This document shows positions 36,310 through 48,109 of a DNA stretch of 64,000 bases, in pieces (position 1 is the first letter of the stretch; the number at the start of each line of letters is the position of its first letter). Made by a program: the position numbers and the translations under genes. The notes below the pieces were generated by a model. It worked only from the letters and a program-made list of their open reading frames with translations. It was not told the origin of the DNA and did no database searches. The stretch is from Rhynochetos jubatus (Eukaryota > Chordata > Aves > Eurypygiformes > Rhynochetidae). Location: the NCBI GenBank assembly GCA_027574665.1, contig CM050677.1, forward strand, positions 1,745,273 through 1,809,272, in the 5' to 3' direction.

Positions 36310-38197
36310 ATGCGCGGCTCGTTGAAGCGTCTGCCCGAACACGGACATCTGAAGCAGCACTGTAATGCGACCAAACAGAAAGAGTTAGGAGAGAATTTCT
36401 TGTCCCTTCTTGCTGCGCCTTTGCAGAGCACTGCGTGCCAGAGCAGCCGGACCGCTGTGTTGCTTGCAATCTCCAGTTCCAACAGTGCCACAGTTCCTCG
36501 GCAACAGAAAGAGCTAGGAAGGAATTGCTTACCCTGTTTTCTCTCGCTGTGCTCTCGCAGTTCGTTCCCTTTTCGGCAGAGCGCGGGACCGCTTGCAAAG
36601 CTTAGAAACAAACCTCTCCCTTTTCCTCCAAAAGGGAAAGAGCTACGAGGGAATTTCTTAGCGAAACCTTGTTTGTTTTGGCAGAGAACTGCATGCCTCT
36701 TAAGACAGAGCTCTGTATCCCCGGGAAAGTCGAAATCCACAGGGTCACCTTCTCTGTGCTAACAGGCTCGGAGAGGCTCGAATGCGCGGCTCGTTGAAGC
36801 GTCTGCCCGAACACGGCCATCTGAAGCAGCACTGTAATGCGACCAAACAGAAAGAGTTAGGAGAGAATTTCTTGTCCCTTCTTGCTGCGCCTTTGCAGAG
36901 CACTGCGTGCCAGAGCAGCCGGACCGCTGTGTTGCTTGCAATCTCCAGTTCCAACAGTGCCACAGTTCCTCGGCAACAGAAAGAGCTAGGAAGGAATTGC
37001 TTAGGCTGTTTTCTCTCGCTGTGCTCTAGCAGTTCGTTCCCTTTTCGGCAGAGCGCGGGACCGCTTGCAAAGCTTAGAAACAAACCTCTCCCTTTTCCTC
37101 AAAAAGGGAAAGAGCTACGAGGGAATTTCTTAGGGAAACCTTGTTTGTTTTGGCAGAGCACTGCATGCCTCTTAAGACAGAGCTCTGTATCCCCGGGAAA
37201 GTCGAAATCCACAGGGTCACCTTCTCTGTGCTAACAGGCTCGGAGAGGCTCGAATGCGCGGCTCGTTGAAGCGTCTGCCCGAACACGGCCATCTGAAGCA
37301 GCACTGTAATGCGACCAAACAGAAAGAGTTAGGAGAGAATTTCTTCTCCCTTCTTGCTGCGCCTTTGCAGAGCACTGCGTGCCAGAGCAGCCGGATCGCT
37401 GTGTTGCTTGCAATCTCCAGTTCCAACAGTGCCACAGTTCCTCGGCAACAGAAAGAGCTAGGAAGGAATTGCTTACGCTGTTTTCTCTCGCTGTGCTCTA
37501 GCAGTTCGTTCCCTTTTCGGCAGAGCGCGGGACCGCTTGCAAAGCTTAGAAACAAACCTCTCCCTTTTCCTCCAAAAGGGAAAGAGCTACGAGGGAATTT
37601 CTTAGCGAAACCTTGTTTGTTTTGGCAGAGCACTGCATGCCTCTTAAGACAGAGCTCTGTATCCCCGGGAAAGTCGAAATCCACAGGGTCACCTTCTCTG
37701 TGCTAACAGGCTCGGAGAGGCTGGAATGCGCGGCTCGTTGAAGCGTCTGCCCGAACACGGACATCCGAAGCAGCACTGTAATGCGACCAAACAGAAAGAG
37801 TTAGGAGAGAATTTCTTGTCCCTTCTTGCTGCGCCTTTGCAGAGCACTGCGTGCCAGAGCAGCCGGATCGCTGTGTTGCTTGCAATCTCCAGTTCCAACA
37901 GTGCCACAGTTCCTCGGCAACAGAAAGAGCTAGGAAGGAATTGCTTACGCTGTTTTCTCTCGCTGTGCTCTCGCAGTTCGTTCCCTTTTCGGCAGAGCGC
38001 GGGACCGCTTGCAAAGCTTAGAAACAAACCTCTCCCTTTTCCTCCAAAAGGGAAAGAGCTACGAGGGAATTTCTTAGCGAAACCTTGTTTGTTTTGGCAG
38101 AGCACTGCATGCCTCTTAAGACAGAGCTCTGTATCCCCGGGAAAGTCGAAATCCACAGGGTCACCTTCTCTGTGCTAACAGGCTCGGAGAGGCTGGA
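36310..38197. repeat. Four-unit cassette, copy 2
   Basis: Units 36310, 36782, 37254 and 37726 match the cassette at 33006. Differences include C at p224 in 36310 and C at p93 in 37254, while 33950 has C at p227. The three units after each copy do not match, so this is a duplicated cassette rather than a regular seven-unit repeat. Confidence 0.8.
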
Positions 38198-41100
38198 ATG
38201 CGCGGCTCGTTGAAGCGTCTGCCCGAACACGGACATCTGAAGCAGCACTGTAATGCGACCAAACAGAAAGAGTTAGGAGAGAATTTCTTGTCCCTTCTTG
38301 CTGCGCCTTTGCAGAGCACTGCGTGCCAGAGCAGCCGGACCGCTGTGTTGCTTGCAATCTCCAGTTCCAACAGTGCCACAGTTCCTCGGCAACAGAAAGA
38401 GCTAGGAAGGAATTGCTTACCCTGTTTTCTCTCGCTGTGCTCTCGCAGTTCGTTCCCTTTTCGGCAGAGCGCGGGACCGCTTGCAAAGCTTAGAAACAAA
38501 CCTCTCCCTTTTCCTCCAAAAGGGAAAGAGCTACGAGGGAATTTCTTAGCGAAACACTGTTTGTTTTGGCAGAGCACTGCATGCCTCTTAAGACAGAGCT
38601 CTGTATCCCCGGGAAAGTCGAAATCCACAGGGTCACCTTCTCTGTGCTAACAGGCTCGGAGAGGCTGGAATGCGCGGCTCGTTGAAGCGTCTGCCCGAAC
38701 ACGGACATCTGAAGCAGCACTGTAATGCGACCAAACAGAAAGAGTTAGGAGAGAATTTCTTGTCCCTTCTTGCTGCGCCTTTGCAGAGCACTGCGTGCCA
38801 GAGCAGCCGGATCGCTGTGTTGCTTGCAATCTCCAGTTCCAACAGTGCCACAGTTCCTCGGCAACAGAAAGAGCTAGGAAGGAATTGCTTACGCTGTTTT
38901 CTCTCGCTGTGCTCTCGCAGTTCGTTCCCTCTTCGGCAGAGCGCGGGACCGCTTGCAAAGCTTAGAAACAAACCTCTCCCTTTTCCTCCAAAAGGGAAAG
39001 AGCTACGAGGGAATTTCTTAGCGAAACACTGTTTGTTTTGGCAGAGCACTGCATGCCTCTTAAGACAGAGCTCTGTATCCCCGGGAAAGTCGAAATCCAC
39101 AGGGTCACCTTCTCTGTGCTAACAGGCTCGGAGAGGCTGGAATGCGCGGCTCGTTGAAGCGTCTGCCCGAACACGGACATCTGAAGCAGCACTGTAATGC
39201 GACCAAACAGAAAGAGTTAGGAGAGAATTTCTTGTCCCTTCTTGCTGCGCCTTTGCAGAGCACTGCGTGCCAGAGCAGCCGGATCGCTGTGTTGCTTGCA
39301 ATCTCCAGTTCCAACAGTGCCACAGTTCCTCGGCAACAGAAAGAGCTAGGAAGGAATTGCTTACGCTGTTTTCTCTCGCTGTGCTCTCGCAGTTCGTTCC
39401 CTTTTCGGCAGAGCGCGGGACCGCTTGCAAAGCTTAGAAACAAACCTCTCCCTTTTCCTCCAAAAGGGAAAGAGCTACGAGGGAATTTCTTAGCGAAACC
39501 TTGTTTGTTTTGGCAGAGCACTGCATGCCTCTTAAGACAGAGCTCTGTATCCCCGGGAAAGTCGAAATCCACAGGGTCACCTTCTCTGTGCTAACAGGCT
39601 CGGAGAGGCTCGAATGCGCGGCTCGTTGAAGCGTCTGCCCGAACACGGACATCTGAAGCAGCACTGTAATGCGACCAAACAGAAAGAGTTAGGAGAGAAT
39701 TTCTTGTCCCTTCTTGCTGCGCCTTTGCAGAGCACTGCGTGCCAGAGCAGCCGGATCGCTGTGTTGCTTGCAATCTCCAGTTCCAACAGTGCCACAGTTC
39801 CTCGGCAACAGAAAGAGCTAGGAAGGAATTGCTTACGCTGTTTTCTCTCGCTGTGCTCTCGCAGTTCGTTCCCTCTTCGGCAGAGCGCGGGACCGCTTGC
39901 AAAGCTTAGAAACAAACCTCTCCCTTTTCCTCCAAAAGGGAAAGAGCTACGAGGGAATTTCTTAGCGAAACACTGTTTGTTTTGGCAGAGCACTGCATGC
40001 CTCTTAAGACAGAGCTCTGTATCCCCGGGAAAGTCGAAATCCACAGGGTCACCTTCTCTGTGCTAACAGGCTCGGAGAGGCTGGAATGCGCGGCTCGTTG
40101 AAGCGTCTGGCCGAACACGGACATCCGAAGCAGCACTGTAATGCGACCAAACAGAAAGAGTTAGGAGAGAATTTCTTGTCCCTTCTTGCTGCGCCTTTGC
40201 AGAGCACTGCGTGCCAGAGCAGCCGGATCGCTGTGTTGCTTGCAATCTCCAGTTCCAACAGTGCCACAGTTCCTCGGCAACAGAAAGAGCTAGGAAGGAA
40301 TTGCTTACGCTGTTTTCTCTCGCTGTGCTCTCGCAGTTCGTTCCCTTTTCGGCAGAGCGCGGGACCGCTTGCAAAGCTTAGAAACAAACCTCTCCCTTTT
40401 CCTCCAAAAGGGAAAGAGCTACGAGGGAATTTCTTAGCGAAACCTTGTTTGTTTTGGCAGAGCACTGCATGCCTCTTAAGACAGAGCTCTGTATCCCCGG
40501 GAAAGTCGAAATCCACAGGGTCACCTTCTCTGTGCTAACAGGCTCGGAGAGGCTGGAATGCGCGGCTCGTTGAAGCGTCTGCCCGAACACGGACATCTGA
40601 AGCAGCACTGTAATGCGACCAAACAGAAAGAGTTAGGAGAGAATTTCTTGTCCCTTCTTGCTGCGCCTTTGCAGAGCACTGCGTGCCAGAGCAGCCGGAC
40701 CGCTGTGTTGCTTGCAATCTCCAGTTCCAACAGTGCCACAGTTCCTCGGCAACAGAAAGAGCTAGGAAGGAATTGCTTACCCTGTTTTCTCTCGCTGTGC
40801 TCTCGCAGTTCGTTCCCTTTTCGGCAGAGCGCGGGACCGCTTGCAAAGCTTAGAAACAAACCTCTCCCTTTTCCTCCAAAAGGGAAAGAGCTACGAGGGA
40901 ATTTCTTAGCGAAACACTGTTTGTTTTGGCAGAGCACTGCATGCCTCTTAAGACAGAGCTCTGTATCCCCGGGAAAGTCGAAATCCACAGGGTCACCTTC
41001 TCTGTGCTAACAGGCTCGGAGAGGCTGGAATGCGCGGCTCGTTGAAGCGTCTGCCCGAACACGGACATCTGAAGCAGCACTGTAATGCGACCAAACAGAA

Positions 41101-44100
41101 AGAGTTAGGAGAGAATTTCTTGTCCCTTCTTGCTGCGCCTTTGCAGAGCACTGCGTGCCAGAGCAGCCGGATCGCTGTGTTGCTTGCAATCTCCAGTTCC
41201 AACAGTGCCACAGTTCCTCGGCAACAGAAAGAGCTAGGAAGGAATTGCTTACGCTGTTTTCTCTCGCTGTGCTCTCGCAGTTCGTTCCCTCTTCGGCAGA
41301 GCGCGGGACCGCTTGCAAAGCTTAGAAACAAACCTCTCCCTTTTCCTCCAAAAGGGAAAGAGCTACGAGGGAATTTCTTAGCGAAACACTGTTTGTTTTG
41401 GCAGAGCACTGCATGCCTCTTAAGACAGAGCTCTGTATCCCCGGGAAAGTCGAAATCCACAGGGTCACCTTCTCTGTGCTAACAGGCTCGGAGAGGCTGG
41501 AATGCGCGGCTCGTTGAAGCGTCTGCCCGAACACGGACATCCGAAGCAGCACTGTAATGCGACCAAACAGAAAGAGTTAGGAGAGAATTTCTTGTCCCTT
41601 CTTGCTGCGCCTTTGCAGAGCACTGCGTGCCAGAGCAGCCGGATCGCTGTGTTGCTTGCAATCTCCAGTTCCAACAGTGCCACAGTTCCTCGGCAACAGA
41701 AAGAGCTAGGAAGGAATTGCTTACGCTGTTTTCTCTCGCTGTGCTCTCGCAGTTCGTTCCCTTTTCGGCAGAGCGCGGGACCGCTTGCAAAGCTTAGAAA
41801 CAAACCTCTCCCTTTTCCTCCAAAAGGGAAAGAGCTACGAGGGAATTTCTTAGCGAAACCTTGTTTGTTTTGGCAGAGCACTGCATGCCTCTTAAGACAG
41901 AGCTCTGTATCCCCGGGAAAGTCGAAATCCACAGGGTCACCTTCTCTGTGCTAACAGGCTCGGAGAGGCTGGAATGCGCGGCTCGTTGAAGCATCTGCCC
42001 GAACACGGACATCTGAAGCAGCACTGTAATGCGACCAAACAGAAAGAGTTAGGAGAGAATTTCTTGTCCCTTCTTGCTGCGCCTTTGCAGAGCACTGCGT
42101 GCCAGAGCAGCCGGACCGCTGTGTTGCTTGCAATCTCCAGTTCCAACAGTGCCACAGTTCCTCGGCAACAGAAAGAGCTAGGAAGGAATTGCTTACCCTG
42201 TTTTCTCTCGCTGTGCTCTCGCAGTTCGTTCCCTTTTCGGCAGAGCGCGGGACCGCTTGCAAAGCTTAGAAACAAACCTCTCCCTTTTCCTCCAAAAGGG
42301 AAAGAGCTACGAGGGAATTTCTTAGCGAAACCTTGTTTGTTTTGGCAGAGCACTGCATGCCTCTTAAGACAGAGCTCTGTATCCCCGGGAAAGTCGAAAT
42401 CCACAGGGTCACCTTCTCTGTGCTAACAGGCTCGGAGAGGCTGGAATGCGCGGCTCGTTGAAGCGTCTGCCCGAACACGGACATCCGAAGCAGCACTGTA
42501 ATGCGACCAAACAGAAAGAGTTAGGAGAGAATTTCTTGTCCCTTCTTGCTGCGCCTTTGCAGAGCACTGCGTGCCAGAGCAGCCGGACCGCTGTGTTGCT
42601 TGCAATCTCCAGTTCCAACAGTGCCACAGTTCCTCGGCAACAGAAAGAGCTAGGAAGGAATTGCTTACCCTGTTTTCTCTCGCTGTGCTCTCGCAGTTCG
42701 TTCCCTTTTCGGCAGAGCGCGGGACCGCTTGCAAAGCTTAGAAACAAACCTCTCCCTTTTCCTCCAAAAGGGAAAGAGCTACGAGGGAATTTCTTAGCGA
42801 AACACTGTTTGTTTTGGCAGAGCACTGCATGCCTCTTAAGACAGAGCTCTGTATCCCCGGGAAAGTCGAAATCCACAGGGTCACCTTCTCTGTGCTAACA
42901 GGCTCGGAGAGGCTCGAATGCGCGGCTCGTTGAAGCGTCTGCCCGAACACGGACATCTGAAGCAGCACTGTAATGCGACCAAACAGAAAGAGTTAGGAGA
43001 CAATTTCTTGTCCCTTCTTGCTGCGCCTTTGCAGAGCACTGCGTGCCAGAGCAGCCGGACCGCTGTGTTGCTTGCAATCTCCAGTTCCAACAGTGCCACA
43101 GTTCCTCGGCAACAGAAAGAGCTAGGAAGGAATTGCTTACGCTGTTTTCTCTCGCTGTGCTCTCGCAGTTCGTTCCCTTTTCGGCAGAGCGCGGGACCGC
43201 TTGCAAAGCTTAGAAACAAACCTCTCCCTTTTCCTCCAAAAGGGAAAGAGCTACGAGGGAATTTCTTAGTGAAACCTTGTTTGTTTTGGCAGAGCACTGC
43301 ATGCCTCTTAAGACAGAGCTCTGTATCCCCGGGAAAGTCGAAATCCACAGGGTCACCTTCTCTGTGCTAACAGGCTCGGAGAGGCTGGAATGCGCGGCTC
43401 GTTGAAGCGTCTGCCCGAACACGGACATCCGAAGCAGCACTGTAATGCGACCAAACAGAAAGAGTTAGGAGAGAATTTCTTGTCCCTTCTTGCTGCGCCT
43501 TTGCAGAGCACTGCGTGCCAGAGCAGCCGGATCGCTGTGTTGCTTGCAATCTCCAGTTCCAACAGTGCCACAGTTCCTCGGCAACAGAAAGAGCTAGGAA
43601 GGAATTGCTTACGCTGTTTTCTCTCGCTGTGCTCTCGCAGTTCGTTCCCTCTTCGGCAGAGCGCGGGACCGCTTGCAAAGCTTAGAAACAAACCTCTCCC
43701 TTTTCCTCCAAAAGGGAAAGAGCTACGAGGGAATTTCTTAGCGAAACACTGTTTGTTTTGGCAGAGCACTGCATGCCTCTTAAGACAGAGCTCTGTATCC
43801 CCGGGAAAGTCGAAATCCACAGGGTCACCTTCTCTGTGCTAACAGGCTCGGAGAGGCTGGAATGCGCGGCTCGTTGAAGCGTCTGCCCGAACACGGACAT
43901 CCGAAGCAGCACTGTAATGCGACCAAACAGAAAGAGTTAGGAGAGAATTTCTTGTCCCTTCTTGCTGCGCCTTTGCAGAGCACTGCGTGCCAGAGCAGCC
44001 GGATCGCTGTGTTGCTTGCAATCTCCAGTTCCAACAGTGCCACAGTTCCTCGGCAACAGAAAGAGCTAGGAAGGAATTGCTTACGCTGTTTTCTCTCGCT

Positions 44101-45277
44101 GTGCTCTCGCAGTTCGTTCCCTTTTCGGCAGAGCGCGGGACCGCTTGCAAAGCTTAGAAACAAACCTCTCCCTTTTCCTCCAAAAGGGAAAGAGCTACGA
44201 GGGAATTTCTTAGCGAAACCTTGTTTGTTTTGGCAGAGCACTGCATGCCTCTTAAGACAGAGCTCTGTATCCCCGGGAAAGTCGAAATCCACAGGGTCAC
44301 CTTCTCTGTGCTAACAGGCTCGGAGAGGCTGGAATGCGCGGCTCGTTGAAGCGTCTGCCCGAACACGGACATCTGAAGCAGCACTGTAATGCGACCAAAC
44401 AGAAAGAGTTAGGAGAGAATTTCTTGTCCCTTCTTGCTGCGCCTTTGCAGAGCACTGCGTGCCAGAGCAGCCGGACCGCTGTGTTGCTTGCAATCTCCAG
44501 TTCCAACAGTGCCACAGTTCCTCGGCAACAGAAAGAGCTAGGAAGGAATTGCTTACCCTGTTTTCTCTCGCTGTGCTCTCGCAGTTCGTTCCCTTTTCGG
44601 CAGAGCGCGGGACCGCTTGCAAAGCTTAGAAACAAACCTCTCCCTTTTCCTCCAAAAGGGAAAGAGCTACGAGGGAATTTCTTAGCGAAACACTGTTTGT
44701 TTTGGCAGAGCACTGCATGCCTCTTAAGACAGAGCTCTGTATCCCCGGGAAAGTCGAAATCCACAGGGTCACCTTCTCTGTGCTAACAGGCTCGGAGAGG
44801 CTGGAATGCGCGGCTCGTTGAAGCGTCTGCCCGAACACGGACATCTGAAGCAGCACTGTAATGCGACCAAACAGAAAGAGTTAGGAGAGAATTTCTTGTC
44901 CCTTCTTGCTGCGCCTTTGCAGAGCACTGCGTGCCAGAGCAGCCGGATCGCTGTGTTGCTTGCAATCTCCAGTTCCAACAGTGCCACAGTTCCTCGGCAA
45001 CAGAAAGAGCTAGGAAGGAATTGCTTACGCTGTTTTCTCTCGCTGTGCTCTCGCAGTTCGTTCCCTCTTCGGCAGAGCGCGGGACCGCTTGCAAAGCTTA
45101 GAAACAAACCTCTCCCTTTTCCTCCAAAAGGGAAAGAGCTACGAGGGAATTTCTTAGCGAAACCTTGTTTGTTTTGGCAGAGCACTGCATGCCTCTTAAG
45201 ACAGAGCTCTGTATCCCCGGGAAAGTCGAAATCCACAGGGTCACCTTCTCTGTGCTAACAGGCTCGGAGAGGCTGGA
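37726..45277. repeat. Trimer-based higher-order region
   Basis: A trimer of types p41 C, then p224 C (TTACCCTG), then p262 C with p247 C occurs at 37726-39141, 40086-41501 and 43862-45277, with a two-unit remnant at 41502-42445. Starts are 5, 3 and 5 units apart. Between them lie 39142, 39614, 42446, 42918 and 43390, several of which look recombinant. p224 C is confined to 36310-44805. Confidence 0.75.
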
Positions 45278-48109
45278 ATGCGCGGCTCGTTGAAGCGTCT
45301 GCCCGAACACGGACATCTGAAGCATCACTGTAATGCGACCAAACAGAAAGAGTTAGGAGAGAATTTCTTGTCCCTTCTTGCTGCGCCTTTGCAGAGCACT
45401 GCGTGCCAGAGCAGCCGGACCGCTGTGTTGCTTGCAATCTCCAGTTCCAACAGTGCCACAGTTCCTCGGCAACAGAAAGAGCTAGGAAGGAATTGCTTGC
45501 GCTGTTTTCTCTCGCTGTGCTCTAGCAGTTCGTTCCCTTTTCGGCAGAGCGCGGGACCGCTTGCAAAGCTTAGAAACAAACCTCTCCCTTTTCCTCCAAA
45601 AGGGAAAGAGCTACGAGGGAATTTCTTAGCGAAACCTTGTTTGTTTTGGCAGAGCACTGCATGCCTCTTAAGACAGAGCTCTGTATCCCCGGGAAAGTCG
45701 AAATCCACAGGGTCACCTTCTCTGTGCTAACAGGCTCGGAGAGGCTCGAATGCGCGGCTCGTTGAAGCGTCTGCCCGAACACGGACATCCGAAGCAGCAC
45801 TGTAATGCGACCAAACAGAAAGAGTTAGGAGAGAATTTCTTGTCCCTTCTTGCTGCGCCTTTGCAGAGCACTGCGTGCCAGAGCAGCCGGATCGCTGTGT
45901 TGCTTGCAATCTCCAGTTCCAACAGTGCCACAGTTCCTCGGCAACAGAAAGAGCTAGGAAGGAATTGCTTACGCTGTTTTCTCTCGCTGTGCTCTCGCAG
46001 TTCGTTCCCTTTTCGGCAGAGCGCGGGACCGCTTGCAAAGCTTAGAAACAAACCTCTCCCTTTTCCTCCAAAAGGGAAAGAGCTACGAGGGAATTTCTTA
46101 GCGAAACCTTGTTTGTTTTGGCAGAGCACTGCATGCCTCTTAAGACAGAGCTCTGTATCCCCGGGAAAGTCGAAATCCACAGGGTCACCTTCTCTGTGCT
46201 AACAGGCTCCGAGAGGCTGGAATGCGCGGCTCGTTGAAGCGTCTGCCCGAACACGGACATCTAAAGCAGCACTGTTATGCGACCAAACAGAAAGAGTTAG
46301 GAGAGAATTTCTTGTCCCTTCTTGCTGCGCCTTTGCAGAGCACTGCGTGCCAGAGCAGCCGGACCGCTGTGTTGCTTGCAATCTCCAGTTCCAACAGTGC
46401 CACAGTTCCTCGGCAACAGAAAGAGCTAGGAAGGAATTGCTTACGCTGTTTTCTCTCGCTGTGCTCTAGCAGTTCGTTCCCTTTTCGGCAGAGCGCGGGA
46501 CCGCTTGCAAAGCTTAGAAACAAACCTCTCCCTTTTCCTCCAAAAGGGAAAGAGCTACGAGGGAATTTCTTAGCGAAACCTTGTTTGTTTTGGCAGAGCA
46601 CTGCATGCCTCTTAAGACAGAGCTCTGTATCCCCGGGAAAGTCGAAATCCACAGGGTCACCTTCTCTGTGCTAACAGGCTCGGAGAGGCTCGAATGCGCG
46701 GCTCGTTGAAGCGTCTGCCCGAACACGGACATCTGAAGCAGCACTGTAATGCGAGCAAACAGAAAGAGTTAGGAGAGAATTTCTTGTCCCTTCTTGCTGC
46801 GCCTTTGCAGAGCACTGCGTGCCAGAGCAGCCGGACCGCTGTGTTGCTTGCAATCTCCAGTTCCAACAGTGCCACAGTTCCTCGGCAACAGAAAGAGCTA
46901 GGAAGGAATTGCTTACGCTCTTTTCTCTCGCTGTGCTCTAGCAGTTCGTTCCCTTTTCGGCAGAGCGTGGGACCGCTTGCAAAGCTTAGAAACAAACCTC
47001 TCCCTTTTCCTCCAAAAGGGAAAGAGCTACGAGGGAATTTCTTAGCGAAACCTTGTTTGTTTTGGCAGAGCACTGCATGCCTCTTAAGACAGAGCTCTGT
47101 ATCCCCGGGAAAGTCGAAATCCACAGGGTCACCTTCTCTGTGCTAACAGGCTCGGAGAGGCTCGAATGCGCGGCTCGTTGAAGCGTCTGCCCGAACACGG
47201 ACATCTAAAGCAGCACTGTTATGCGACCAAACAGAAAGAGTTAGGAGAGAATTTCTTGTCCCTTCTTGCTGCGCCTTTGCAGAGCACTGCGTGCCAGAGC
47301 AGCCGGATCGCTGTGTTACTTGCAATCTCCAGTTCCAACAGTGCCACAGTTCCTCGGCAACAGAAAGAGCTAGGAAGGAATTGCTTACGCTGTTTTCTCT
47401 CGCTGTGCTCTAGCAGTTCGTTCCCTTTTCGGCAGAGCGCGGGACCGCTTGCAAAGCTTAGAAACAAACCTCTCCCTTTTCCTCCAAAAGGGAAAGAGCT
47501 ACGAGGGAATTTCCTAGCGAAACCTTGTTTGTTTTGGCAGAGCACTGCATGCCTCTTAAGACAGAGCTCTGGATCCCCGGGAAAGTCGAAATCCACAGGG
47601 TCACCTTCTCTGTGCTAACAGGCTCGGAGAGGCTGGAATGCGCGGCTCGTTGAAGCGTCTGCCCGAACACGGACATCTGAAGCAGCACTGTAATGCGACC
47701 AAACAGAAAGAGTTAGGAGAGAATTTCTTGTCCCTTCTTGCTGCGCCTTTGCAGAGCACTGCGTGCCAGAGCAGCCGGACCGCTGTGTTGCTTGCAATCT
47801 CCAGTTCCAACAGTGCCACGGTTCCTCGGCAACAGAAAGAGCTAGGAAGGAATTGCTTACGCTGTTTTCTCTCGCTGTGCTCTAGCAGTTCGTTCCCTTT
47901 TCGGCAGAGCGCGGGACCGCTTGCAAAGCTTAGAAACAAACCTCTCCCTTTTCCTCCAAAAGGGAAAGAGCTACGAGGGACTTTCTTAGCGAAACCTTGT
48001 TTGTTTTGGCAGAGCACTGCATGCCTCTTAAGACAGAGCTCTGTATCCCCGGGAAAGTCGAAATCCACAGGGTCACCTTCTCTGTGCTAACAGGCTCGGA
48101 GAGGCTCGA
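45278..48109. repeat. Transition zone, end of the p247 C domain
   Basis: Units 45278 (p48 T, p222 G), 45750 (last p247 C, with p41 C), 46222 (GGCTCC junction, p42 A, p55 T), 46694 (p227 C), 47166 (p42 A, p55 T, p407 G) and 47638 (p344 C). Markers of the central and right-end families alternate here, as expected at a boundary blurred by unequal exchange. Confidence 0.7.

Larger units (their letters stand above)
7990..46202. repeat. Central domain with p247 = C units
   Basis: TCTCGCAG (p247 C) is first seen in unit 7990 and last in unit 45750, in about half of the units between, and nowhere else in the window. C at p41 (ATCCGAAG) and C at p262 (CCTCTTCGG) are likewise concentrated here; p41 C occurs outside only in 5158 and 50942, and p262 C not at all. 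The block is a younger expansion, or a family that has invaded an older array. Confidence 0.8.

Noticed and set aside
33006..39613. A regular seven-unit higher-order repeat
   Set aside because: Only the first four units of each turn match; units 34894-36309 and 38198-39613 differ in type.
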